DNA of 57,383 nt from an uncultured Bacteroidales bacterium (lineage in GTDB: Bacteria > Bacteroidota > Bacteroidia > Bacteroidales > UBA932). A model generated the notes under the pieces. It ran no database searches. It was given only the letters and a program-made list of their open reading frames with translations, and had not been told where the DNA came from. Shown piece after piece: positions 26,001-33,569 of this stretch (the first letter of the stretch is position 1; the number at the start of each line of letters is the position of its first letter). The stretch covers positions 1 to 57,383 of the forward strand of contig CAMZCW010000002.1 in NCBI GenBank assembly GCA_947305045.1. The letters are read 5' to 3'. A program made the translations under genes and the position numbers.

Positions 26001-26065
26001 ACACCTCCAGCGACTACCTGGACCTCATCTTTGAAATGCTCCGAACCCTGCAATATTTTGGATAA
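20057..26065 (+). CDS. Nonribosomal peptide synthetase 1 (A-T-C-A-T-R)
   Basis: 2,002 residues from the ATG at 20057 (a GTG lies one codon earlier). Domains: A1 (about 10-490; L-Y-T-S-G-T-T-G-T-P-K-G near 152, Y-G-P-T-E-T near 286, N-V-N-Q-K-V-D near 478), T1 (about 515-575, carrier serine in an atypical G-L-S-S-L), C (about 600-1000; H-H-L-I-F-D-G near 718), A2 (about 1025-1505), T2 (about 1525-1590; D-L-G-G-S-S-L) and a terminal thioester reductase (about 1635-2002; T-G-A-T-G-F-L-G and Y-V-H-S-K). It would join two amino acids and release the product by NADPH reduction, not hydrolysis. Pocket residues read by eye: A1 D-A-A-F-Y-G-C-C-Y-K, A2 D-A-M-F-S-G-G-I-F-K; no firm substrate call. REP-like DNA encodes C-H-S-E-R-S-E-E-S in the T1-C linker and a 24-residue insert in A2. 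No phosphopantetheinyl transferase is nearby. Confidence 0.93.
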   Translation: MSQSSCNTVLEAFHQQVKAHPNQTAVVYENIRLTYAEVEKLTDNLAAYIETQVPAGSVVGIMLGRNEYMMLAPLGALKAGCAYLPLDPSYPPERLEFMIKDAGAKMLVADEDLLPILKEYKGPVLITADIRKLHPGTPKAQPPKPEDLFILLYTSGTTGTPKGCMLCHKNIYAFCSHHGELMGMDHTTRMTAYASFGFDAFVADLYSAIISGATLYIIPDRIRLNLPALHEYFEQNGITCCFMTTQVATQFAINYPDCKGLKILYTGGEKMSSFPLPHYRLFNCYGPTETICYVLCEEVKKQEENIPIGLPLKDIKVYVVKDGKQVPKGEPGELWITGTQVGLGYLNRPDKTAEVFVKNPFDDDPKYATAYRTGDIVREREDGKIEFMGRKDGQVKIRGFRIELKEVEAIIREFPDIKDVTVQAFDEPGAGAGKFLAAYIVSPKEINIQELDAFIASKKPPYMVPAVTMQIEAIPLNVNQKVDVKALPKPEPQEHKAEAHVAPLNKLEQQISDIIKESVGIGGFGLTDPLYYSGLSSLGALRLATELYKRFGLEPDMNSFAKTASLQSIENDILDILLSGDSCHSERSEESNGEDQPQELTFQQTGLYLDCVRNPSSTAYNLPFILTFPKGTLAGEVKKALLDILEAHPALTARIEQRDGKVYLVPAQTEGEIPSVKLGSEEEYEALKEAFMQPFDLSGPLYRLTLVQTPGKLRLMGDFHHLIFDGHSYDLFLGQLTAALEGKAPEKEDYTYFSYARDQKAYQDSAEFQEAETFFAEQIAGKEDETGVIPDKTPLEDEIGHEIWLRKKIGADVMARCHELGISPASYFLGAAYVTIGAFCGQQKIYMCTVANGRSGMRCADTYGMFVNTMALSGEVGEQQADDFLKETDRNFATTLSYQNYPFARVASAYDFHPAVMLAYQVGLVEKYTIHGKPLEDELITQDTPKFPLSIFIEGTEEAPELALAYDSSLYTEPLIQSFADAMECVVRGLLKNVPLTEIPFVDGERLRELDSFNDYTQEVDLSETIVDLFRKQAKATPDAPAVLFDGKTISYKELDTYTDALAAKIQSYGLGEEDVVSVLINRNAWMTKASLAAMKAGCAYQPLDPSYPTERLNFMIQDSRAKLLIADKELIPLVGDYTGPVLTTAELEISPLALLGRNDKDTVISSGVEKSPKPENLYILLYTSGSTGTPKGVMLEHRNLVNFCAWYRDYYKLQPGDKVAAFASYGFDANMMDQYPALSCGACICIIPEEVRHDLGALNRFLIDNGVTHSFMTTQVGVMYAKNYPDNPVLKHLSVGGEKLISMPPPSYHFYNGYGPTECTIFSTIFKVEEREENIPIGHPLSNMPLYVADRHMRRLPVGAAGELLISGAGVGRGYLNNPEKTAECFVDSPFQPGTRMYHSGDIVRYRADGNIEFVGRKDRQVKIRGFRIELKEVEGVLQEFPGVKDVTVQALDAPSGGKFLAAYVVAEGSFDAKAAGEFIRERKPSYMVPAAWMQLDKIPLNVNQKVDRKALPELVPTSMDEYVAPVGETEKALCAIFADILGMERVGATDSFFDLGGSSLMVTNVMVSAEKQGLHFAYSDVFSHPSARSLAAFLTGEVAVQEQDSNITDYDYSAIDALLSKNTLESFLGGERLHLGRNILLTGATGFLGIHMLKELIESTGPDTTIWCLLRPKGSVSPERRLREMLVYYFEKDYRKLLGTRIRPVAGDITQPQTLEPLTQIDTVFNCAANVKHFSKGTDIEDINYGGVKNLVALCERNGAYLVHVSTESVGGLTPGYVPGTLTEQMLFFGQLTDNQYVHSKFLAERYILEHMVAGTLKAKIMRAGNLSPRASDGEFQVNLNANASMGRLKAFKMLGACPFQLLEGQMEFSPIDQSAHAMVMLARTPLENCVFNVSNNHLIPMDDILMRLEKIDGKPLEYVESSEFARRVEQANADPAKTRIMAPLVAYQQSAAEAEGVETIPSTAYTMQVLHRMGFRWDHTSSDYLDLIFEMLRTLQYFG
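21803..21829. repeat. REP-like unit in frame inside NRPS1 (T1-C linker)
   Basis: 27 bp, TGTCATTCTGAGCGCAGCGA then AGAATCT, read as nine codons C-H-S-E-R-S-E-E-S. It falls between T1 and C, a flexible linker, and differs at one base from the copy in NRPS2. Confidence 0.9.
23501..23573. repeat. REP-like palindromic pair in frame inside the A2 domain of NRPS1
   Basis: GAGATTTCTC...GAAATGACA, a 7-bp centre, then TGTCATTTCGAGCGGAGTCG...GAAATCTC: the head-to-head double form also seen at 7931-7997. It encodes an insert (E-I-S-P-L-A-L-L-G-R-N-D to S-S-G-V-E-K-S-P) just before the A3 core motif. The paralogous A2 of NRPS2 has ordinary sequence here. Confidence 0.9.
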
Positions 26066-26071
26066 ACCGCC

Positions 26072-29000
26072 ATGACTTCACCCCTCTCCCAAGCGCAACT
26101 GAGCATGTTCCTCTCCAGCCAGGGACTGGACGCCCAATCCGGCAACTACCAGCAGGCCCTGCTGTTCAAACTGCCTCCTTCCATAGACCTCCAACGGTTA
26201 AAAAAGGCCCTGGAGGCCTTTGTGGCCGCCCATCCCTACATCCTCTCCCGCGTGAAAGAAGTGGACGGGGTCCCGTGTATGGAACAGCGGGAGGAAACAT
26301 GGACGGCAGAGATTAAGGAAATAGACAGTATCGATCAGGTAAGGGGAAGCTTTGCGCAGCCCATGGACCTGCACAAAGACCGCCTCTTCCGCCTGGAGCT
26401 CTATAAAGCGCCGGATGCCGCCTACTTCTACGCAGACTTTCACCACATCATCGCAGACGGCGCCTGCATCCCCATTATGCTGCAGGATTTGCAGGCCGCC
26501 TACGAGGGTCTGGAGGTCCCGGCAGAGAAGATAAGCGGGGCCGATATTGCCCGTCAGGAGCAGGCGCAGCGGGAGAGTGAGGCCTTCGAGGAGGCCAAGC
26601 AGTGGTTCGCACAGGAGTTTGGCCCGACTACGGAGACCGAAAGCCGGATTGTACCGGATGTCTTTGGCGCCAAGCCGTCGGCCTATAAGTCGCTGCTGGT
26701 GGAACTGCCGCTGGACAGCGCCGCCATGCACGAGGTCCTGGAGCGCTACCGTTATGCGGACAGCATCCTTTTCACCGCCCTCTTCGGCCTTACGCTGGCC
26801 TCCTGGAATGCCGACAACGCCGCCAGCTTCTCCACCATCTGGAACGGCCGCAAGGGCGTGGCGGCAAGAACAGCCTTCACCATGTGCGTGCACACCCTGC
26901 CCGCCTTTGTGAACGCCACCCCGGATACGCCGGTGAGCGAGGTCCTGGACCGGATGAAGGCACAGACCATGGGCCTGAGGGCCCGTCCGTTCTTTTCCAT
27001 GGCGGACTGCGGCACCTACCTGGGCCTGGGCCCGGGCATCAACTTCGGATTCCAGGGCCAGTTTGTGGTAGAAGTCCCTTCGCTGGTTCTCGCGGGAGAA
27101 CGTGTCCTGGGAGAAGACCTCCGCACCAATCCGCCGGGCCTGAACCTCGCCGTGGAGCTCTTTACGCCCACCGACCGCCCCTACATGATGCGCTTCTGGT
27201 ATCGGCCCAGCATGTACACGGAGGGCATCCTGCGGAACTTTGCCCAGAGCATGGCCGCCGCGGTGCTTTCCTTAAAGAAGGCCGACACCGTAGGGCAACT
27301 GGACTTTGCCACGCCGGAAGAAATCAAGCTTCTGGACAGCTTCAATCCTGGAAAAACGGTGGGAGACGCGGACAAGACGGTGGTGGATTTCTGGCGGGAA
27401 CGCGTACAAGAAGCGCCGGAGCAGCTGGCCCTCGTGTGCAAGGATAAGAAACTGACCTACAGAGAAATAGACCTTCTTTCGGACAAACTGGCCGCCTATA
27501 TTGAAAAAACCGTCAAGCCCGGCCATGTGGTGTCCATTATCCTGGGCCGGAGCGAATACACGGCGGTGGCTCCGCTGGGCGTTATCAAGGCCGGTTGCGC
27601 CTACCAGCCGCTGGATCCGTCCTACCCCAAGGAACGCCTTCAGTTCATGGTAAAAGACGCCTCCAGCGCCCTCCTCATTGCCGATGAAGGCCTGGCAGAA
27701 CTAGTGGAGGGCTTTGAGGGTCCGGTGCTGGCAACGAAGGACATTCCCGGCCTGCCAGAGGGCAAGCCCGAGAGCCATCCCAAGCCGGAAGACCTCTTTG
27801 TGCTCCTGTACACCAGCGGCACCACCGGCACGCCCAAGGGCTGCATGCTCAACCACCGCAACGTGAGCCTCTTTGCCCAGCGCCATGCCTGGCGGACGGG
27901 CATATCGGCCCAAAGCAAACTCACCGCCTATTCCAGCTTTGGCTTCGATGCCTTTGTGGGAGACCTATATGGCGCGCTGGTTGCCGGAGCCACCCTATAC
28001 CTCATTCCCGAGGAAATAAGGCTGGACCTCCAGGCGCTGCACCAGTATTTTGAGGAGAACGGCATTACCCACAGCTTTATGACCACCCAGGTGGCCACTC
28101 AGTTTGCCATCAACTACCCCAGTTGCAAGGGCCTGCAGGTGCTGTATACCGGCGGCGAAAAGTTGAGCGCCCTGCCGCTGCCCGGCTACAGGCTGTTCAA
28201 CTGCTACGGCCCCTCCGAGAGTCTCTGCTACGTGGTGGCCAAGGAAGTGCAAAAGCAGGAAGAAAACATCCCCATCGGCGTTCCGCTGCCCGGCATCCAT
28301 TGCTATGTGGTAAATAAGGCTGGAAGGCGCGTGCCCGTAGGGGCCGCCGGAGAGCTGCTGGAGGCCGGTCTGCAAGTGGGCGACGGCTATCTGGGCCGTC
28401 CGGACAAAACCGCAGAATCCTTTGCCGACAACCCGTACGAGCAAGACCCCGCCTACAAGCGCCTGTACCGCACCGGAGACATTGTGCGCTACCGCCCCGA
28501 CGGAGACATCGAATATATCGGCCGAAAAGATGCCCAGGTGAAAATCCGCGGCTTCCGCATCGAACTCAAGGAGGTGGAAGCCGTCATCCGTGACTTCCCG
28601 GACATCAAGGACGTGACCGTACAGGCCTTTGACCAGGAAGGCGGCGGCAAGTTCCTGGCCGCGTATGTGGTAAGCGACCGGGAGGTGGACACCAGCGCCC
28701 TCAACGCCTTTATCCTGGAGCGCAAGCCGCCTTATATGGTGCCTGCCGTTACCATGCAAATCGACGCCATTCCGCTCAATGTAAACCAGAAGGTGGACGT
28801 AAAGGCCCTGCCCAAGCCGCAGGCCAAAAAGGCCCAGGACCAGGCCGCCGCGCCGCTCAATCTCCTGGAAGAAGAACTGGTGGCCCTCCTCAAGGAAACC
28901 ACCGGCATAGAAGGCGCCGCGCTCACGGAACCCCTCATGCTCTACGGCCTCAGCTCCCTGAGCGGCCTGCGCCTGGCCACCGAACTGTTCAAGCGCTACG

Positions 29001-32000
29001 GCATTCAGGCCGACATGAACAGCTTTGCCAAAACAGCCACCCTGCAAAGCATTGAGAACGAGATTCTGAAAAGCTGGATGGCCGGGGATGCCTCCTCGCA
29101 CGCCGGCAACTCCTCCTGTCATTCTGAGCGAAGCGAAGAATCTCTCCACCCCCAGCCCCTCACCAACCAGCAGGCCGGCGTGTTCCTGGACTGCATGAAA
29201 GCCCCGCAGGAGACCCTCTACAATATTCCCATGCTGTGGACTTTCCCCGGGGAAGTATCGGCCCAGGCCCTGCTGGAGGCGGTCCGGAAGGTACTGGCAG
29301 CGCATCCGGCCCTGCAATCCTGCTTTAACCAGGTAGACGGACAGGTGTGCCAGGTTCCCACGGATATTCCCGTCCCCGTATCCATCCGGGAGGGGGAACT
29401 GGAAAGCCTCAAGGAGAACTTCATCCTTCCTTTCGACCTTGGCAAAGGGCCGCTGGGAAAGGTGGTGATTGTACCCGGAAAAGACAAGACTTATCTCCTG
29501 AGCGACTTCCACCACCTGGTGTTTGACGGCCGCAGTTATGACCTCTTTATCCAGGAAGTGTGCGCTGCGCTGGAAGGAAAGGACCCTGCCCCTGAGGCCT
29601 ATACCTACTTCCAGTACGCCGCCTGGCAGAAAGCGGCGGAGGGGAGCGAGGCCTATGCCCGGGCCCGGGACTTCTTTGCCCGGCAACTGGACGGTCTGGA
29701 GAGCCCTTCCACCATCATTCCGGACCTGGAGCACAGCGACCAGCCCGGCCGCGAGGTGTTCCTCCAAAAGTTTGTCAAGGCCGACATCCATCCGCTCTGC
29801 AAGAAACTGGGCATCTCGCCCGCCAGCTTCTATCTGGGCGCCGCCTACCTCACCCTGAGTGCCTACAATGCCAACAAGAAAGTGTATATCTGCACCATCA
29901 GCAACGGCCGCGGCAACCTCAGGACGGCCGACAGCTTTGGCATGTTCGTGAACACCCTGGCCCTCGCCGGAGACTGCTCTATTGAGAGCACAGAAGCCTT
30001 CCTGAAGCAGTGCGACGAGAACTTCCAGGCCACCCTGCAGCACCAGGATTATCCTTTTGCCAAGGTGGCGGCGGAGTTCGGCTTCCAGCCGCAGGTCATG
30101 CTGGCCTACCAGGTGGGCGTGCTGGCAGAGTACCGGGTAAACGGACAAGCGGTGAGCGGAGAAAATATGGACGCCGGGGCGCCCAAGTTCCCGCTGAGCA
30201 TCTATATCGACGGCAGCGAGGGCCAGGAGGCCATCGTCCTGGGCTACGACAACAGCAAATACAGCGAGGCCCTTATGGAGGCCTTTGCAGACGCAATGGA
30301 ATGCGTGGTCCGGGGCCTGCTCGCGCACGAAAAGCTCAACCAGGTGCCCTTCGTGGACGGAGAGCGCCTGAAAGAGCTGGAAAGTTTCAACCACTATAGC
30401 CTGGAGGTGGACGAGAGCCAAACCATCGTCAGCCTCTTCCGCAGGCAGGCGCAAAAGACGCCCGATGCGCCGGCGGTTTGCTATCTGGACTACACCTGCA
30501 CCTATGCGCAGGCCAACGCCCTCACGGACCGCATCGCCGCCGCCGTGGCCGCCAGGGGACTGAAGACGGAAGACGTGGTGTCCGTGCTTATCGGCCGCAA
30601 CCAGTGGATGGCCCTGGCCTCCCTGGGCATCCTCAAGGCCGGCTGCGCCTATCAGCCGCTGGACCCGTCCTACCCGCAGGAGCGCCTCAATTTTATGGTC
30701 AAGGACGCATCGGCCAAGCTGCTCATTGCCGATAAAGAGTTCCTGCCGCTGCTCAATGAGTACACGGGGCCCGTGCTCACTACCGACGAGCTGGAGTCCC
30801 TTCCGGAAGGCCCCGTTCCCGCGGGTCCCGGGCCGGAAAACCTCTTTATCCTGCTGTACACTTCCGGCTCCACCGGCGTGCCCAAGGGCGTGATGCTGGA
30901 GCACCACAACCTGGTGAACTTCTGCGCCTGGTACCAGCGGTACTTTGACCTCAATGAGACCAGCCGGGCATCGGCCTATGCCAGCTACGGCTTCGACGCG
31001 TGCATGATGGACATGTATCCCGTGCTCACCGCCGGCGGCTGCCTGCACATTATCCCGGAGGAAACCCGCCACGACATGAGCCAGCTGGATGCCTTTATCA
31101 CGGATAACGGCATCACCCACAGCTTCATGACCACGCAGGTGGGTGTGATGTACGCCAAGAACTTCCCGGACAACAAGTCCCTCAAGCACCTCTCCGTGGG
31201 CGGCGAAAAGCTGGTTTCCATGGATCCTCCTTCCTATGGCTTCCACAACGGCTACGGCCCCACCGAGTGCACCATCTTCTCCACCATCTTCGACGTGAAG
31301 AAGCGCGAGGCCAACATTCCTATCGGCCACGCCCTGGACAACACCAGCATGTATGTGATGGACGGCGACTTCCGTCGCGTGCCGGTGGGCGCCGCCGGAG
31401 AACTGCTCATTGCCGGAAACCCTTGCGTGGGCAGGGGGTATCTTAATCGGCCTGAAAAGACGGCGGAGGTCTTTATCGACAATCCTTTCCACAAAGGTAT
31501 GCGGGCCTACCGGAGCGGCGACATTGTGCGCTGGAGAACCGACGGCAACATCGAATTTGTGGGCCGTCAGGACGGTCAGGTGAAGATCCGCGGTTTCCGT
31601 ATCGAGCTCAAGGAGGTGGAGGAAGTGCTGCGGGAATGCCCGGGCGTCAAGGATATCACGGTGCAGGCCTTCGACAACCCTTCCGGCGGCAAATTTATCG
31701 CTGCTTACGTGGTGTCTGACGGCACTTTTGACATCCCGGCCGCCAAGGCTTTCATCCAGGAGCGCAAGCCGCCGTACATGGTGCCGGCCTCCTTTGTCCA
31801 GCTGGACCGGATTCCGCTCAACGTGAACCAGAAGGTGGACCGCAAGGCCCTGCCCAAACCCACACCCGATGCCGGAGGGGAATATGTGGCCCCCGCTACG
31901 GAGCTGGAAAAGAACCTGTGCGAGATTTTCGCCGAGGTCCTGGGCATGGAAAAGGTGGGTGCAACGGACAATTTCTTCGACCTGGGCGGGTCTTCGCTCA

Positions 32001-33337
32001 TGGTAACCAACGTGATGGTATGCGCAGAAAAACGCGGCCTCAAGTTTGCCTATGCCGATGTCTTTGCCCATCCTACCGCCCGCGAACTGGGCGCCTTCCT
32101 GGGTGGGGGAGCCCCGGCGGCGCCCAAGGAAGACAGCGAGATTAGCGAGTACGACTATACTGCTATCGACAAGTTGCTTGCCGGCAATACGCTGGAAGCC
32201 TTCCTGGGCGGGCAGCGGCAAAGCCTGGAAGGGCAGATTCTGCTGACGGGCGCCACCGGCTTCCTGGGCATCCACATGCTGCGGGAACTGATCGAAAATA
32301 CGGCCGATGACACCGTCATCTGGTGCCTACTCCGGCCCAAGGGAACCCTCTCGGCGGAGCGCCGCCTGAAAGAGATGCTGGTGTACTACTTTGAGAAAGA
32401 TTATCGGCCGCTCTTTGGCAAGCGCATCCGCGTAGTGAACGGAGACATCACCCAGCCGGCCGTGTTCGATTCCCTCAAAGCTTCCGGCATCCCCTGGAGC
32501 GTGGTGGTGAACTGCGCCGCCAATGTGAAGCACTTCTCCAAAGGAACGGATATTGAGGATATTAACTACGGCGGAGCCAAGAACCTCTGCGCCTTTTGCG
32601 AGGCCACGGCCGCCCGTCTGGTGCATGTCTCTACGGAAAGCGTGTCCGGTACCAGCCCGGGCAGCAGGCCCAAGCAGCTCACGGAACAGCAGCTGTACTT
32701 TGGCCAGCAGGCCGCCAACCAGTACATCCACTCCAAATTTATGGCAGAAAGGTTCATTCTGGAGCGGATGGCCGCCGGAGCCCTCAATGCCAAAATCCTG
32801 CGCGCCGGCAACCTGTCGCCCCGCTCGGCGGACGGCGAGTTCCAGGTGAACTTCAATGCCAACTCGGCCATGGGTCGCCTGCGGGCCTACAAACTGCTGG
32901 GGGCCTGCCCATACTCCCTGCTGGATGCCAAGATGGAGTTCTCTCCGGTGGATGACAGTGCCCACGCCATGCTGCTCCTGGCCACCACACCGCGGGAAAA
33001 CTGCGTCTTCAATGTGTCCAACAACCACCTGCTGCCCATGGAGGATATTGTGTCCCGGCTGCAGAAGATAGACGGCAAGCGGATGGATTACGTGGAATTC
33101 CCGGAATTCATGGCGCAGGTGCAGGCCCTGATGGCCCAGCCGGACAAGGCTCCGCTGCTGAGCAGCCTGGTAGCCTATGCCCAGTCACCCACCGAGCAGG
33201 AGACGGTGATCAACCAGCCCTCCGTGCACTTCACCATGCAAGTGCTCTACCGCCTGGGCTTCACCTGGGACCACACCTCCTCCGCCTACGTGGACATGAT
33301 TTTTGAAATGCTCCGCACCCTGCAGTATTTTGGATAA
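26072..33337 (+). CDS. Nonribosomal peptide synthetase 2 (C-A-T-C-A-T-R)
   Basis: 2,421 residues, starting 6 bp after the NRPS1 stop. Domains: C1 (about 5-420; H-H-I-I-A-D-G near 122), A1 (about 430-920; L-Y-T-S-G-T-T-G-T-P-K-G near 579, Y-G-P-S-E-S near 711), T1 (about 940-1005; G-L-S-S-L), C2 (about 1030-1430; H-H-L-V-F-D-G near 1145), A2 (about 1450-1920), T2 (about 1940-2005; D-L-G-G-S-S-L) and a reductase (about 2050-2421; T-G-A-T-G-F-L-G near 2056, Y-I-H-S-K near 2217). From A1 onward it is collinear with and closely similar to NRPS1, ending in the same L-R-T-L-Q-Y-F-G, so the pair arose by duplication; the extra C1 is the main difference. Pockets: A1 D-A-G-F-Y-G-C-C-Y-K, A2 D-A-M-F-S-G-G-I-F-K. 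C1 may acylate the first amino acid or accept the NRPS1 product. Confidence 0.93.
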   Translation: MTSPLSQAQLSMFLSSQGLDAQSGNYQQALLFKLPPSIDLQRLKKALEAFVAAHPYILSRVKEVDGVPCMEQREETWTAEIKEIDSIDQVRGSFAQPMDLHKDRLFRLELYKAPDAAYFYADFHHIIADGACIPIMLQDLQAAYEGLEVPAEKISGADIARQEQAQRESEAFEEAKQWFAQEFGPTTETESRIVPDVFGAKPSAYKSLLVELPLDSAAMHEVLERYRYADSILFTALFGLTLASWNADNAASFSTIWNGRKGVAARTAFTMCVHTLPAFVNATPDTPVSEVLDRMKAQTMGLRARPFFSMADCGTYLGLGPGINFGFQGQFVVEVPSLVLAGERVLGEDLRTNPPGLNLAVELFTPTDRPYMMRFWYRPSMYTEGILRNFAQSMAAAVLSLKKADTVGQLDFATPEEIKLLDSFNPGKTVGDADKTVVDFWRERVQEAPEQLALVCKDKKLTYREIDLLSDKLAAYIEKTVKPGHVVSIILGRSEYTAVAPLGVIKAGCAYQPLDPSYPKERLQFMVKDASSALLIADEGLAELVEGFEGPVLATKDIPGLPEGKPESHPKPEDLFVLLYTSGTTGTPKGCMLNHRNVSLFAQRHAWRTGISAQSKLTAYSSFGFDAFVGDLYGALVAGATLYLIPEEIRLDLQALHQYFEENGITHSFMTTQVATQFAINYPSCKGLQVLYTGGEKLSALPLPGYRLFNCYGPSESLCYVVAKEVQKQEENIPIGVPLPGIHCYVVNKAGRRVPVGAAGELLEAGLQVGDGYLGRPDKTAESFADNPYEQDPAYKRLYRTGDIVRYRPDGDIEYIGRKDAQVKIRGFRIELKEVEAVIRDFPDIKDVTVQAFDQEGGGKFLAAYVVSDREVDTSALNAFILERKPPYMVPAVTMQIDAIPLNVNQKVDVKALPKPQAKKAQDQAAAPLNLLEEELVALLKETTGIEGAALTEPLMLYGLSSLSGLRLATELFKRYGIQADMNSFAKTATLQSIENEILKSWMAGDASSHAGNSSCHSERSEESLHPQPLTNQQAGVFLDCMKAPQETLYNIPMLWTFPGEVSAQALLEAVRKVLAAHPALQSCFNQVDGQVCQVPTDIPVPVSIREGELESLKENFILPFDLGKGPLGKVVIVPGKDKTYLLSDFHHLVFDGRSYDLFIQEVCAALEGKDPAPEAYTYFQYAAWQKAAEGSEAYARARDFFARQLDGLESPSTIIPDLEHSDQPGREVFLQKFVKADIHPLCKKLGISPASFYLGAAYLTLSAYNANKKVYICTISNGRGNLRTADSFGMFVNTLALAGDCSIESTEAFLKQCDENFQATLQHQDYPFAKVAAEFGFQPQVMLAYQVGVLAEYRVNGQAVSGENMDAGAPKFPLSIYIDGSEGQEAIVLGYDNSKYSEALMEAFADAMECVVRGLLAHEKLNQVPFVDGERLKELESFNHYSLEVDESQTIVSLFRRQAQKTPDAPAVCYLDYTCTYAQANALTDRIAAAVAARGLKTEDVVSVLIGRNQWMALASLGILKAGCAYQPLDPSYPQERLNFMVKDASAKLLIADKEFLPLLNEYTGPVLTTDELESLPEGPVPAGPGPENLFILLYTSGSTGVPKGVMLEHHNLVNFCAWYQRYFDLNETSRASAYASYGFDACMMDMYPVLTAGGCLHIIPEETRHDMSQLDAFITDNGITHSFMTTQVGVMYAKNFPDNKSLKHLSVGGEKLVSMDPPSYGFHNGYGPTECTIFSTIFDVKKREANIPIGHALDNTSMYVMDGDFRRVPVGAAGELLIAGNPCVGRGYLNRPEKTAEVFIDNPFHKGMRAYRSGDIVRWRTDGNIEFVGRQDGQVKIRGFRIELKEVEEVLRECPGVKDITVQAFDNPSGGKFIAAYVVSDGTFDIPAAKAFIQERKPPYMVPASFVQLDRIPLNVNQKVDRKALPKPTPDAGGEYVAPATELEKNLCEIFAEVLGMEKVGATDNFFDLGGSSLMVTNVMVCAEKRGLKFAYADVFAHPTARELGAFLGGGAPAAPKEDSEISEYDYTAIDKLLAGNTLEAFLGGQRQSLEGQILLTGATGFLGIHMLRELIENTADDTVIWCLLRPKGTLSAERRLKEMLVYYFEKDYRPLFGKRIRVVNGDITQPAVFDSLKASGIPWSVVVNCAANVKHFSKGTDIEDINYGGAKNLCAFCEATAARLVHVSTESVSGTSPGSRPKQLTEQQLYFGQQAANQYIHSKFMAERFILERMAAGALNAKILRAGNLSPRSADGEFQVNFNANSAMGRLRAYKLLGACPYSLLDAKMEFSPVDDSAHAMLLLATTPRENCVFNVSNNHLLPMEDIVSRLQKIDGKRMDYVEFPEFMAQVQALMAQPDKAPLLSSLVAYAQSPTEQETVINQPSVHFTMQVLYRLGFTWDHTSSAYVDMIFEMLRTLQYFG
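29117..29143. repeat. REP-like unit in frame inside NRPS2 (T1-C2 linker)
   Basis: 27 bp, TGTCATTCTGAGCGAAGCGA then AGAATCT, nine codons giving C-H-S-E-R-S-E-E-S. Same position between T1 and C as the NRPS1 copy at 21803. Confidence 0.9.
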
Positions 33338-33343
33338 CTTCCC

Positions 33344-33560
33344 GCCTTGACTGGCCTGACTGGTTTGGCTGGTTTGACCGTCCTGCCCGGCCTGACTGGT
33401 TTGGCTGGTTTGACTGGCCTGACTGGTTTGGCTGGTTTGACCGTCCTGCCCGGCCTGACTGGCTTGACTGGCTTGGCTGGCTTGGCCGGCTTGACTGGCC
33501 TGACTGGCTTGCCGGGCCTGCCGGGCCTGCCTGGCCTGCCGGGGCAAGGTTTGCCCCTCC
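33344..33560. repeat. Low-complexity CTGGY repeat with 63-bp higher-order period
   Basis: Begins 7 bp after the NRPS2 stop. Variants of CTGACTGGTTTGGCTGG recur; the block CTGACTGGTTTGGCTGGTTT plus following CCGTCCTGCCCGG appears at 33356 and again at 33419 (63 bp apart), then decays into shorter units. Open frames here encode only G-L-T-G-L-A-G-L or its reverse and are not believable genes. Confidence 0.85.
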
Positions 33561-33569
33561 CAGGCCCCA

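Noticed and set aside
21791..26053. Very long minus-strand frames under the NRPS genes (also 27995-32275 and 20153-21586)
   Set aside because: They mirror the GC-rich codon use of the plus-strand NRPS genes; their translations show no domain, while the plus strand carries every NRPS motif.
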